A stretch of 20,193 bases of DNA from Isoetes engelmannii (taxonomy: Eukaryota > Streptophyta > Lycopodiopsida > Isoetales > Isoetaceae): positions 1-20,193 of the forward strand of contig JAANSK020287490.1 in the NCBI GenBank assembly GCA_011763485.2. Reading direction: 5' to 3'. This document shows, one piece after another, positions 1 through 8,412 of the stretch; position 1 is the stretch's first letter, and the number at the start of each line of letters is the position of its first letter. The position numbers were made by a program, and so were the translations under genes. Below the pieces are notes generated by a model. The model worked only from the letters and a program-made list of their open reading frames with translations, was not told the DNA's origin and did not search any database.

Positions 1-399
1 AGTCTTGGGTTCCTTGCTCTTTGGAATGAGAGAGATACAACCCGTGTTCAAAATCTTATCAAGGCACCTATATCTCTAGAACTCACATAAAGCATCATAT
101 ACATTATCCTCCAACCAATTCCAACACTTCTGAAAGAATTCGATAGGGAAGCCATCTCGATCAGGGCATTTATCCTTTTTTAGAAGACCGACAGATGCTT
201 TTAAATCTTGCTTCACAATATTAGACTCAAGAAGCAACCTTTGCTCCTCAGAAACAATATGATGTACCCTAGTCAACACAGCAGACTGCATATCCTCTTG
301 AAAAGGCAGCGGGTGTCTCGCAAAGAATGAAGAAAAGTGTTGATGAAGATACAGCTTAAGATGCACAGGGTCAGAAATAAGAGAGCCATCCAGCAATGC
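1..399 (-). pseudogene. LINE (L1-type) reverse transcriptase fragment, 5'-truncated
   Basis: On the minus strand this encodes the start of a plant LINE ORF2 reverse transcriptase, the enzyme that copies LINE RNA into DNA at a nicked target. The stretch before RT has the familiar pattern SLISDP then YLHQHFSSFF, followed about 50 residues later by the RT entry motif KCPDRDGFPIEFFQ (usual form KSPGPDGFPIEFF). After one in-frame TAG at 78-76 the same frame continues into ILNTGCISLIPKSKEPKT, the next conserved LINE RT block, up to the left edge. The stop shows the copy is dead. Similarity fades at about base 399; the upstream residues are basic and not LINE-like, which fits the 5' truncation common in LINE insertions. 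The rest of RT and the 3' end lie outside the window. I am confident of the family and less sure of the exact 5' junction. Confidence 0.85.
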
Positions 400-1631
400 C
401 TTATCGTGTTTTCCTCTGCCAGTTGTTGGGCCGATTCCAAGCATGGAACCTATCTCTAACCGGTTGCAGCCATTTTCCATCTGGGGATAACATCTATTCG
501 TCTTCGTCTTTGCACTTGCAGGGTTATTTTGGTGCAAGCCTCTTCTTCTTGCTCCTGCCGTTTTTTTCCTTTTTGATGCAAGCTTTCCCTTGCCCATTTT
601 TAGGGATATGCCGCGATTTAGTGACCTCTATTATGGGGCAGCCATTAGTTCTATGCATAGCCAGGGTTCTACGCAATTTCTTTAATTTAGTCATGGTTCT
701 ATACCATAAAGTTTAAAATTGATTCTCTGTTGGGTTCCTATTCCATAAGAAATGGTGAGGCAGAACCGACTGGATACTCGCTAGCATGAAGAATCAGGTT
801 ATTCTGTTTTCTTTCTTCTCTTCTCTGTCTGTGCTACTTTACATCCAACAATAACAGAGTTCCTAATGCGTTGCTCGATCTAGAGATGAGCACATCTTTT
901 TTATTTAGTACGATAGTTTTTTAGCATCCATTTTGAACTATGACACGTGTTTCGATGGTGCAGTTTAACATAAAAAGTTAAGTATATGGTCGTTTTGCTC
1001 AATTTGGAGTTCATTGTCTACGTCAGAAAAGGAAGTACTGAATGTATCTTACCTTCAATTTCTTTCAAGAGTGAATGTCACACTATGTTTTGCCATCATG
1101 TGACTTGAAATGGAGTATGATATATTCAGGATAGTTATTGATGATTTGTATGTATCTAGAAATAGTCTTGATTATGACAAGATTGTGTTTGAATCTGCTA
1201 GAATTGAGAAGAAAGAAGATGTCCAAGAGCATTTGCATCATTGTGAAGGGACTTCTATGAAATCTATGCTTTGCATTCTTAGGAAATTCATGGCTTGTTA
1301 GCCCTGATTAATATTGTTCATTTTGACTTGCAATTTTAGAACTATAGTGTCCCTTCTAGGATGTTTTCATCTAATTATTACTACAGTTTAGGAACTTGGA
1401 CATATTCAAAACTTACTATGGTATAGATGCATCCATGTGTATATGATACCTATCCATGTTGCATGTTGGACAGGTGTAAACGAATTAGTACCTTGCCAAC
1501 ATGCTATTACCTCTTCCGGTTACAAGATCACGAAATAGATTTTATAAAAAATTTACAGTCCAGTCTCATTTGACTAGCTGGATATGCCTGCATGTTCCAT
1601 GGTTTGTAATCAGTATTGTTTTTTGTGAGAG
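400..1631. other. no recognisable gene
   Basis: This stretch follows the LINE junction. Bases 694-524 on the minus strand give a 56-residue, very lysine/arginine-rich reading frame, and the overlapping plus strand gives a 106-residue hydrophobic one. Neither resembles a family I know. A 63-residue plus-strand frame at 1110-1301 is also unrecognised. Near 661-710 the phrase ggttct recurs in similar context (agggttctacgc, catggttctatacc). The rest is AT-rich without clear structure. It could be old intron or UTR DNA of a host gene, but nothing here proves it. Confidence 0.5.
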
Positions 1632-2157
1632 CACTTTTGCCATGAATTGTGCACGATCTCTGTAGGCTTAGTCATGGTATTTCAACGTCATTTTATACAG
1701 GTTTGCTACTTGCCTCTCTACAGGAGAAGATGAGTAATTCTTCAAGCATTGTCTTATTGCTGAAACTGGAGACAAAGGTCTTGGTACCTCGGACTCCAGA
1801 TGAATGATCTTCCTTGCCCTCACTTTTGCCATGATTGTACATGATCTTTATAGGCTTAGTCATGGTATTTCAAAGATGAGTGATTCTTGAAGCATTGTCT
1901 TATTGCTGAAACTGGAGACAGATCTCTTGGTATCTTGGACTCCATATGAATGATCTTCCTTGCCCTCACTTTTGCCATGATTGTGCATGATCTCTATAGG
2001 CTTAGTCATGGTATTTCAATGTCAATTTTTTTGCAGGTCTTCTACTTGCCTTTCCACAGCAAAAGGTGATTGATTCTTCTAGCATTGCCTTACTCCTGAA
2101 ACTGGGAACATATATTTTGGTATATTGGGCTCCAGATGAACGATCTTCTTTGCCCTC
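1632..2157 (+). repeat. three tandem copies of a 146-190 bp unit
   Basis: Three head-to-tail copies begin with cacttttgcc at 1632, 1821 and 1967, giving spacings of 189 and 146 bp, with the last copy ending near 2157. Shared blocks in each copy include the phrases gatct then ataggcttagtcatggtatttca, then gcattg and ctgaaactgg, then gaatgatcttccttgccct or a close variant. Copies 1 and 3 contain about 43 bp ending in a pyrimidine-plus-AG stretch (tttttttgcag in copy 3, ttttatacag in copy 1); copy 2 lacks it. In copy 3 the following sequence stays open on the plus strand to 2302 (start near 2066). This may be a duplicated exon with its 3' splice site, or simply a local tandem duplication. I do not recognise the peptide. 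Confidence 0.75.
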
Positions 2158-2900
2158 TTTTCTTTATGATAATTTTATCTACGTTCTTTGGTTGATAGTG
2201 AACTTTCATTTCCTCCGACGTACGCATACATTTGTGTTGCAATTTGAATCTGAGCTTTTTTTCCTTTCATTTTTAAAAGGGATTAGTTGTCTCGTCAAGT
2301 AGGCTCCAATGCTTCCAGCCACTGGGGTGGTAATGTACAGTATTTAATTGCTATTTTGAGTTTGAGGAGTTTGGATATACATAAAGGAGCTTTCAATCAA
2401 AAGGACCTGCTGCAACCCTTCATATTTTAAGCTTATTTTTATGAATCTAAGACCTAAATTTAAACAAGCACTGATTGCTACACAAATGGTGCCAGGAACG
2501 TCTAGGTCTTTTTAATGTCATTTCCAATATACTGAATGTATTGAACTGTAAATAAGACTTTGCATCTTCAAATAACAAAATATGGAAGCATTTTGGCAAG
2601 AATAAGAGTCCCTCATGCCACGAATAAAGTACGACTATGTATTTATAGGTACGATTCACATTAACAAATGCCACAGATACAAATGTGACAATAGAGATAA
2701 AGCTTACTACTCAATTTGGCCTCATTTTGGAATGAAATAACGTGCACCCGAGCAAAACCAAACTTGCCAAATTTTCTAAATAAATTAAATTAACGAGCTT
2801 CGTGTATGTCTCTATGCCTAATTTGTATATTTCTTTATCTAATAATTTGATTGGTAAATGTGTATTTAGCAATATACTCTAATGAATGCAAAAGAGAATC
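2158..2900. other. no recognisable gene
   Basis: This is AT-rich sequence after the triplicated unit. The open plus-strand frame running out of copy 3 ends at 2302. A 75-residue minus-strand frame at 2674-2447 matches nothing I know. I see no tRNA, repeat array or transposon protein here. Confidence 0.5.
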
Positions 2901-3700
2901 CAAGGCTAAAACTGCCCAGGCCTGCTGTTGCGCCTTTTTGCTAAATTTCTTTTGAAGCTACGAGTGGAGGGATGTCCATACCCGCCCGTCCATTATTGGC
3001 AGTTAAACTCCTTTCGTTACCTGCTACTGTAGGAGGAAACCCAAGGAAAGGTCTCAACACTCGCTTCTTCGTAGGCACTACTAGGGGCCGATGCCCACTA
3101 AGATCCCTCTGCATATGCATGCCTCTGCAACACGCATGGGGTCTTGGATGAACCCAGTCCACCACATCGGGAGGGCAACGTACTCACGGGGGATTCACCT
3201 ATATGTATTTTGGATATGGCATCTATGTTCCTAGGGTCAGACAAAAACCCCTTATCTACCACTCTTCACAAGAAAAAAACCCTTCTCACACATCCCACTC
3301 ATCCCCTATATTTATACCCCATAAAGTATTTATACATAGCACCTTTGAGGTACTTTACTCTCAAATGTATTCATATGTGCCTATATACTATTACTAATTT
3401 TCCCCTCTTAACCATTGCATGCTTATTTTTCAGAGTACGTATACATACAAAATGCCTATAAATAACCCCTTTGCATGCACTCTGCTCTTATTTATGCAGC
3501 AAGCATGTGAACCCCTTTGAGCGTACTGCTCATGAGAAGAACCCGAACTTGCTACTTCAGATGACCGCTTGAGGGTCGGCCTGGGTGACCCCAGTTGCCA
3601 GATGCTCCCACGTCTGGGGAGACAACCAGAATAAAAGCACAGCTGCAAATGACATACGTAATTTTAAGAAAAGTCCATGCACGTTTGATAAAATGTCCAT
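2900..3700 (+). other. LTR-like or promoter-like stretch, unassigned
   Basis: GC content rises at about 2920-3240, then drops. A strong plus-strand TATA box (tataaataa, 3457-3465) is followed by a C/T-rich start-like context, and a polyadenylation-type aataaaa occurs near 3631. A short upstream TATA promoter, a transcribed segment and a poly(A) signal within a few hundred bases is how plant LTRs are laid out. However, I find no second copy in this window, no clear TG...CA ends and no primer-binding site, so this remains a weak inference. Confidence 0.25.
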
Positions 3701-3715
3701 TGTGGGTTTTTACTC

Positions 3716-3723
3716 TATATAAG
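3716..3723 (+). promoter_or_regulatory. TATA box (tatataag)
   Basis: A clean TATATAAG with a G/C-rich start-like region about 30 bp downstream (near 3745) and a small tandem repeat right after it. It is the second TATA-box layout within 300 bp of the one at 3457-3465. This fits an old LTR promoter better than a host gene, as no coding region follows. Confidence 0.35.
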
Positions 3724-3754
3724 AGTTGAAGTGCAAGGCTCAGAGAGGGCTTTG

Positions 3755-3839
3755 CGGCTTGCCCACTATCTCACCTTACAGAACGTAACAGCCTTCACGG
3801 CTTGCCCACTACCTCGCTCTACAAAATGTAATAGTCTGA
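3755..3839 (+). repeat. 43-bp tandem repeat, two copies
   Basis: Copy 1 (3755-3797) and copy 2 (3798-3839) both begin cggcttgcccacta and both include a run of the form tacagaacgtaa or tacaaaatgtaa. They differ at a handful of bases. The pair lies in the region expected to be transcribed from the TATA box at 3716, so it may be a duplicated leader segment of an LTR. Confidence 0.7.
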
Positions 3840-3899
3840 GACATTAATTTCAAGACAGTTTGAGAAATTGTTTTTTCGAGATCATTTTTCATCTATAAG

Positions 3900-4086
3900 T
3901 CCTTCCATTACACACCATAATGCCATATGCAAGGTCATGGGTTCAACGCCTCATTGTTGAAGTGACCATGTATCGTTGTAAAGTTGGTGAGAGGAAGATC
4001 CACTTCAGCCATGTACAGTTGTGGGGGCAGGACCCATCTGGGTGTGTGGACATTGAAATACCATCTATACATGATTTTTTTTTTTT
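3900..4086 (+). mobile_element. possible tRNA-derived SINE
   Basis: The sequence gttcaacgc (3941-3949) fits the RNA polymerase III B-box consensus GWTCRANNC and sits in a tRNA-like context, aaggtcatgggttcaa. About 135 bp downstream the stretch ends in a run of 12 T (4075-4086), as some plant SINEs and Pol III transcripts do. I could not find a convincing A-box 30-50 bp upstream, nor target-site duplications. A chance B-box is quite possible. Confidence 0.25.
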
Positions 4087-4385
4087 ATTGCTCGAAACCC
4101 TTGGAAAGGTGGGTTGATTGAATATTATTTGGATATTCTAATTCAACGGATGCGATTAAGGGTTTCTCCACATCCAACAGTTGAGGTCAAAGTGTTCTCT
4201 CCATTTCGTGAGTTAGTAGGTGATTTGAATGTCATTGGTTTTTGTGATACGATGTTAGGGTGCCATCCAATTGTCCAGTGCGGGCAGTGCGGATAGAGAA
4301 TCCTTGGATAGTTCCAGACATCCACGACCGAGGGGCTGCCATGTGGCTTGATCTGCCCGTCAAATCGTAAAAAAGCTCTCGATAG

Positions 4386-4408
4386 TTCTAGAAAGTTCTA
4401 GAATATTC
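4386..4408. promoter_or_regulatory. five-unit heat shock element match
   Basis: Triplets TTC 4386, GAA 4391, TTC 4396, GAA 4401 and TTC 4406 are each spaced by exactly two bases, which is the consensus arrangement bound by heat shock factor trimers. It fits the consensus at all 15 specified positions. The match is seen; any function is inferred. Confidence 0.55.
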
Positions 4409-4827
4409 TAGACGCTTATGGATAAGCACCTTAGACTAAAATAGAAAGTTCCTATGAAAATTTTCAAAGGATCAAATAAATATGCTACACGCCTCATGAG
4501 TAAGCACCGCAGTCTAATAACAATTTTTTTTTTTTTTTTTTTTTACAACGAGCCAAAATAGAATGTTAGGAACTTTTATAATATTCTAGATGTGGGTAAA
4601 TATCCAGTTTGAAAAAGAAAGTTCTTTTGAAATTCTGTAAAGAACCAAAAATAAAATATTTTGGAATGTTTAGAATGTTCCAAATGCTCATGGATGAGCA
4701 TCTTAGTCTAAAAATGAAAACTTTCCAGACAGTCAAAGTAGAATGTTCTAAAATGTTCTAGATGCTCACCTGTAAGTACCTCAATCTAAAATAGAAACTT
4801 ATTTAAACTTTCCAGACAGTCAAAGGA

Positions 4828-4845
4828 GAATGTTCTAGAATGTTC
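4828..4845. promoter_or_regulatory. four-unit heat shock element match
   Basis: GAA 4828, TTC 4833, GAA 4838 and TTC 4843 are in perfect five-base phase, inside the fifth unit of the surrounding array. It is a second, independent site of full consensus quality, which makes a one-off chance match less likely, though the units share ancestry. Confidence 0.55.
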
Positions 4846-5083
4846 CAGATGCTTACGTGTAAGCACCTCAATAATAAAATGGAAAGTTTTTTGAAACTTT
4901 GTAAATAGTCAAAATAGCATATTCTAGAATGTTCCAGATCCTCATGGGTAAGGACCTCCAGTCTAAAGATTGGAAGTTTCTTTAAAACTTTGGAAGAAGT
5001 TAAAATAGAATGTTCTAGATGTTCACGGGTAAGCAGCTCAGTCCAAAATAGAAAGTTCCCAAAAATGTTACAAAAAAGAGTGC

Positions 5084-5690
5084 TCCTCGTGGGTGATACT
5101 TTGGAATTAATAGTAGGTGTGAGTAAGGTCCTCATATCGGTGAAACTTTGGAATTAGTAGTAGGTTTTGGTAGCAAGCGTGAGTAAGCTGCTCATGGGTG
5201 ATGCTTTGGAAGTAGTAGTAGGTGTGAGTAAGCTCCTCACTGGTAGGTCCCTTGAACCTATAGGTATTGAGTAACATAAGTAAACTCCTCAAACAAAGCA
5301 GAAATAGATAAAAAGGAAAAAGATAGAGGGTAGAAAAGGGAGGTAGACAGAAAGAGGAAATATTAGAGATAGAAAGGATAATTAGTGTGCGTGTGTGGTA
5401 TTAGGTATGAGTAAGCTCTTCATGGGATGATACTTCGGAATTAGTAGTTGGTGTGAGTAAAGTCCACATAGGTGATTGATACTTTAGAATTGGTAATGGA
5501 TGGCAGTGCTATAGATTGACCACTAGATGTTGATTAACATGGGTATGAACAATAGGTGTTGATTAGTATAAGTAGAGCCAAAAACATTGTCAAAAATAAT
5601 GTATGTGTGTGTGTATGGGTGTACACGGTAGTATGTATCCTCATACGTGATACTTTGGAATTGGTAATAGGTGTGAGTAATGCATGGGCA
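5084..5690. repeat. degenerate repeat array, about 45-60 bp motif
   Basis: At least six copies of a motif of the form gctcctcatgggtgatactttggaattagtagtaggtgtgagtaa occur here in variant forms, at about 5084, 5129, 5191, 5405, 5460 and 5636. The phrase ctcatgggt followed by gagtaagct echoes ctcacgggtaagcacct in the heat-shock-like array to the left, so the two arrays may share an origin. A purine-rich block (5286-5382) and short TG runs (near 5390 and 5602) sit between copies. Confidence 0.65.
5286..5382 (+). repeat. purine-rich tract
   Basis: About 95 bases are composed almost entirely of A and G with scattered T, in phrases such as gaaatagataaaaaggaaaaag and agaaaagggagg. It is probably simple-sequence drift inside the surrounding array. 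Retroelement polypurine tracts are much shorter, so I do not call it one. Confidence 0.5.
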
Positions 5691-5703
5691 TGCATGTGTC
5701 CAA

Positions 5704-5814
5704 CCTCGAGGCCGAGGAATTAATGCCTTTGTTTAGCCTGACGAATTAGTGAGAATAATGTATATGTGCTATGCATGGGCATGCATTTGTCTAATTCCTC
5801 GGCCTAGGACGAGG
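5704..5814. repeat. inverted repeat with flanking direct repeats
   Basis: A perfect 14-bp arm, aggccgaggaatta (5709-5722), pairs with taattcctcggcct (5792-5805). Outer 5-bp arms cctcg (5704-5708) and cgagg (5810-5814) pair across a four-base bulge, leaving a loop of about 69 bp. A 15-bp direct repeat, tgcatgggcatgcat, lies at 5681-5695 just outside the left arm and again at 5772-5786 just inside the right arm. This could be a small foldback or MITE remnant. I see no clear target-site duplication. Confidence 0.6.
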
Positions 5815-6785
5815 CCATGCCAGATAAACCACATTTGGATGCGATGTGCCTTTTTTAGATGAGGGAAGGAGATACATATAATCTACTCTTTTTTTCCATC
5901 CAATGTATAATGAATTCAGGCTGGGACAATTTTTCCTCTACTTGCTTCTCCTCTAATGGCATATATTTCAACTAAAGCCTATGAATGAATAGGTTTTGTG
6001 GCTACTACAATTGTGAAGCGTGTTTTTGGAGCATATGGTAAATTTGTGAAAGCATTTTCTGTATGTTCAGCTTTTTTGCTTGTCAAAAGAAGCCTCCATC
6101 TACAACACATTTGCAGAGGGAACCTATAGTGTGTTAATACCTTTTTTTTTTAAATCTTCAGTAAGTATTTTAGATGTCTAAATCTTCTTCTCGACTCCTC
6201 ATACTGGTGCTCCCATCTACGTAATCCTTTCTTGCACTTCAGAAATTATAGTCTCTATATCTTTTTGAAATTACTGCTATTTCTTGTTGAAGTACGTTCA
6301 CCTCCTCGAGGATTGGTTGTGCTATCCCCCTTTGCAAGGTTCACTTCAGATTGCAATCGCGTTTGTACATAGTTTTATGATGTCGATATACTGTATGTAT
6401 CTGCTACCAAGAAGTATTCTCTATACTTCTCGGGGCTCCTTCCAGAGTTATGTTACTTTTCATTTTATATGTTAGATCTCCCAGTCTTGCAATGAAATGC
6501 ATGCTTGCTTATTATAATTATCTAATTCTAAGGTTGGAAGAATTTGTCATGATGCTACTTCTAACACGATTGGATATAAGCCACTCATTGCAAGTTTAAG
6601 AAGCAAAGCATATTGGGATCACTAACATTATTATTTACAGAGAGACTCGCATCTTATTTGCAGATAAATTACAAGTGAATATCAAGAAAAGAATGAAGAC
6701 ATAATTAGTTTGAGAGACAAAGCCTTGGATGAATTAGCATCGTTTAAGTCTTGGAAGTAACACATACTTAGATAATCAAACTCTG
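5815..6785. other. no recognisable gene
   Basis: AT-rich sequence with a 63-residue plus-strand frame (6284-6475) that matches nothing I know. Around 6690-6750 the plus strand gives a short charged, helix-like peptide just upstream of the gypsy remnant; it may be part of that element but shows no diagnostic motif. No RNA genes or clear repeats are seen. Confidence 0.5.
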
Positions 6786-6789
6786 AGCA

Positions 6790-7350
6790 TATGCATTATT
6801 CAGAGGAAGCTTTAAATGAAGATGACCTTGAAGAACAAGAGCTGCAACAACTACATCCTATCTTCGTAAGAAATGCAAGTGAAGAAAAACAGGTAAATGC
6901 ACAAAAAAATGGCCACTCATGAGTTCTTTAAGTTGGAGATTTGTTCAATGCGCATAATAAGAGTGATGTCAAGCTTTTCTTTGAATAATGGATAGATGTA
7001 TTTGCATGGGACTATAGTAAACTTGTTGGCATAGACAAAAACATATGCGAATTCGAGATGAAAGTGAAACAACTTAAAACAGTCATGACAAAACTAAGAA
7101 GAATTAAGAATTAATGGATCTCTACTTGGCTTGATTAAAAAGGAACTGTTAAAAATGAAAGATGCAAGGGATTGAGATTATAAACCTTGAGTGACCTTTT
7201 TGCATATTGTCAGGGAAAAAAAGAACATAACCATTAGAATTTGCATTGACTATAGAGATTTCAATAAAGCTATGCTATAAGAGATTGTAATCCTTTACCT
7301 TCCTTGGAAGTTTTGCATGCAGCTGCAGGTAAAGATGTTTACTCATTCAT
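6790..7350 (+). mobile_element. Ty3/gypsy pol remnant (pre-RT and first RT blocks)
   Basis: This is a plus-strand fossil of a plant Ty3/gypsy element, oriented opposite to the large one at the right of the window. The segment before RT is recognisable from the short motif DVFAWDYSK near 6995-7020, which in these elements precedes reverse transcriptase. It is followed by the RT block ICIDYRDFNKA (about 7238-7270) and AAGKDVYSFM near 7325-7350. The last block closely resembles the equivalent AVAGKDMYSFLDG of the element at 15-20 kb, so both probably belong to one clade. It is clearly broken, carries several breaks, and lacks gag, protease, most of RT and integrase. Similarity stops where the ATGC-rich repeat begins. 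Confidence 0.8.
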
Positions 7351-7359
7351 GGAAAAAAA

Positions 7360-8030
7360 AATGCATGTATGCATGCTCCTCCTCAAGAGAAGGTTGATCC
7401 AATGGATTGAATCGATAATCATTCTCATGAGGACTCACATCAGGCAACCAAATCGCCGAAATGAAAAAAAACTCAGCTCTACTTTTAAGAATCATGAAGG
7501 ACGAAAGATAAATGTATCAACCCATCACCAAGTCGGGATGGAAAGAGGGTAATGAAATACGTCAATAATGACTTATCCATGCATGAAGAAGCCCCTCCCC
7601 TGCATGGTTCCAAGAGGGAAGAAAAGGAACTGCTGAGACGATGAAGAAACGCTGATTTAAAGATCTAAAGAAGACTCCTGCAAATAAAGCTAAACTAGAG
7701 GTCCAAAAATGCATGCAAAAAATGCATGCATGCATGCTCCTCCTCAAGGATGAAAGATAAATGTCTCAACCAGTCAACCAAGTCAGGATGGAAAGAGGAC
7801 ATTGGAATACGTCAAGAATGATCTATCCATGCATAAAAACCCCTCCCCTGCATGGTTTCAAGAGGAGAAGAAAAGGGACTGCTGAGACAATGAAAAAATG
7901 CCGATTTAAAGATGTGAAGAAGACTCCGGCTACATAAAGCTAAACTAGAGGCCCAAAATGCATGCATGCATGCATGCATGCATGCTCCTCCTCAAGAGAA
8001 TGTCGATCCAATGGATTGGATCGATCAACA
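7360..8030. repeat. 249-bp tandem duplication bounded by ATGC-rich motifs
   Basis: Two copies of a unit starting aaggacgaaagataaatgt (7497) and aaggatgaaagataaatgt (7746) lie head to tail, 249 bp apart. Both contain gaatacgtcaa-type sequence, ctcccctgcatggtt, gggactgctgagac or a variant, and taaagctaaactagagg. A junction phrase, ATGC runs followed by ctcctcctcaag, occurs three times (7376-7387, 7737-7748, 7985-7996). The outer two continue into the same gatccaatggattg text (near 7397 and 8006). The array therefore looks like one flanked unit that was duplicated. No recognised protein is encoded. Confidence 0.8.
7958..7985. repeat. (ATGC)7 microsatellite
   Basis: Twenty-eight bases of perfect ATGC repeat, which is also self-complementary. 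Shorter versions of the same run precede the equivalent junction at 7361-7375 and 7708-7736, so this may be a slippage-prone boundary of the 249-bp unit. Confidence 0.85.
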
Positions 8031-8295
8031 TCCCACAGTGACTAGGCATGTGAGGTGTCAAGAATGTTGGCATATTGGTCCCATGACATGTCAAGCGGCG
8101 TTACCACACGTCTTTTGCAATTTTTGAGTTAGGCAAAAGGAACTTGCATCATGGCTAGCCAAAAATGGATAATGGTGGCGTAGTTGAATATTATATAGGT
8201 TGAAGGTGGAATAATGAGAAGATGGATGAGGGTGAGGTTAGGATGGTGTATTATGCTCCAAGACATGATTAAATCATAATTACAAATGACAAAAC

Positions 8296-8412
8296 ATACC
8301 AAATTCTTCGCAAGGGTCTTTCAAACTTTGTCCAAGGGGTCTTCTACATTTTTTTGCCTTGTCGGAGACACCCTGGATAGAGTTTGGAAGACCCTTGCAA
8401 AGAGTTTGGTAT
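8296..8412. repeat. long imperfect hairpin (38-bp arms)
   Basis: Arm 1 (8296-8333) begins ataccaaattcttcgcaagg; arm 2 (8375-8412) is its reverse complement with five mismatches out of 38. All five are transition-type, as expected from ageing of an initially perfect pair. The loop is 41 bp. A related single-arm sequence, aaggggtcttccaaactcta, occurs near 13947, with a partial opposite arm (ccttgaatagagttt) near 14023. Such hairpins occur as MITE-like elements and as small-RNA precursors. Confidence 0.8.

Larger units (their letters stand above)
4380..5035. repeat. degenerate tandem array with heat-shock-element-like palindromes
   Basis: About seven units, mostly 80-90 bp apart, share the pattern: palindromic TTCTAGAAtgTTC core, then atgctcacgggtaagcacct or similar, then cagtctaaaatagaaag. 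Cores lie near 4386, 4560, 4664, 4741, 4828, 4922 and 5008. Several match the heat shock factor site, alternating GAA and TTC triplets separated by two bases. 4386-4408 has five triplets in perfect phase (TTC, GAA, TTC, GAA, TTC), 4828-4845 has four, and 4922-4934 has three. The other cores are partial. A run of 21 T (4524-4544) interrupts the second unit. No coding region follows nearby, so whether the sites do anything is unknown. Confidence 0.8.

Noticed and set aside
524-694. 56-residue, lysine/arginine-rich minus-strand reading frame
   Set aside because: It has an ATG and resembles a nuclear-localisation-type basic peptide, but it is short, overlaps other frames, lies next to a LINE junction and matches no family I know.
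396-716. 106-residue hydrophobic plus-strand frame
   Set aside because: It overlaps the LINE region edge in antisense, and its hydrophobic run comes from T-rich sequence. There is no signal of a real membrane protein family.
1110-1301. 63-residue plus-strand frame
   Set aside because: Composition is protein-like but I recognise no domain and see no splice or promoter context.
4524-4544. Run of 21 T as the poly(A) tail of a retrocopy on the minus strand
   Set aside because: No gene-like or SINE-like body lies next to it; the array units continue on both sides, so it is more likely a slippage expansion.
7958-7985. ATGC runs as a CRISPR-like or regulatory repeat
   Set aside because: It is a simple microsatellite without spacers, in a eukaryotic context.
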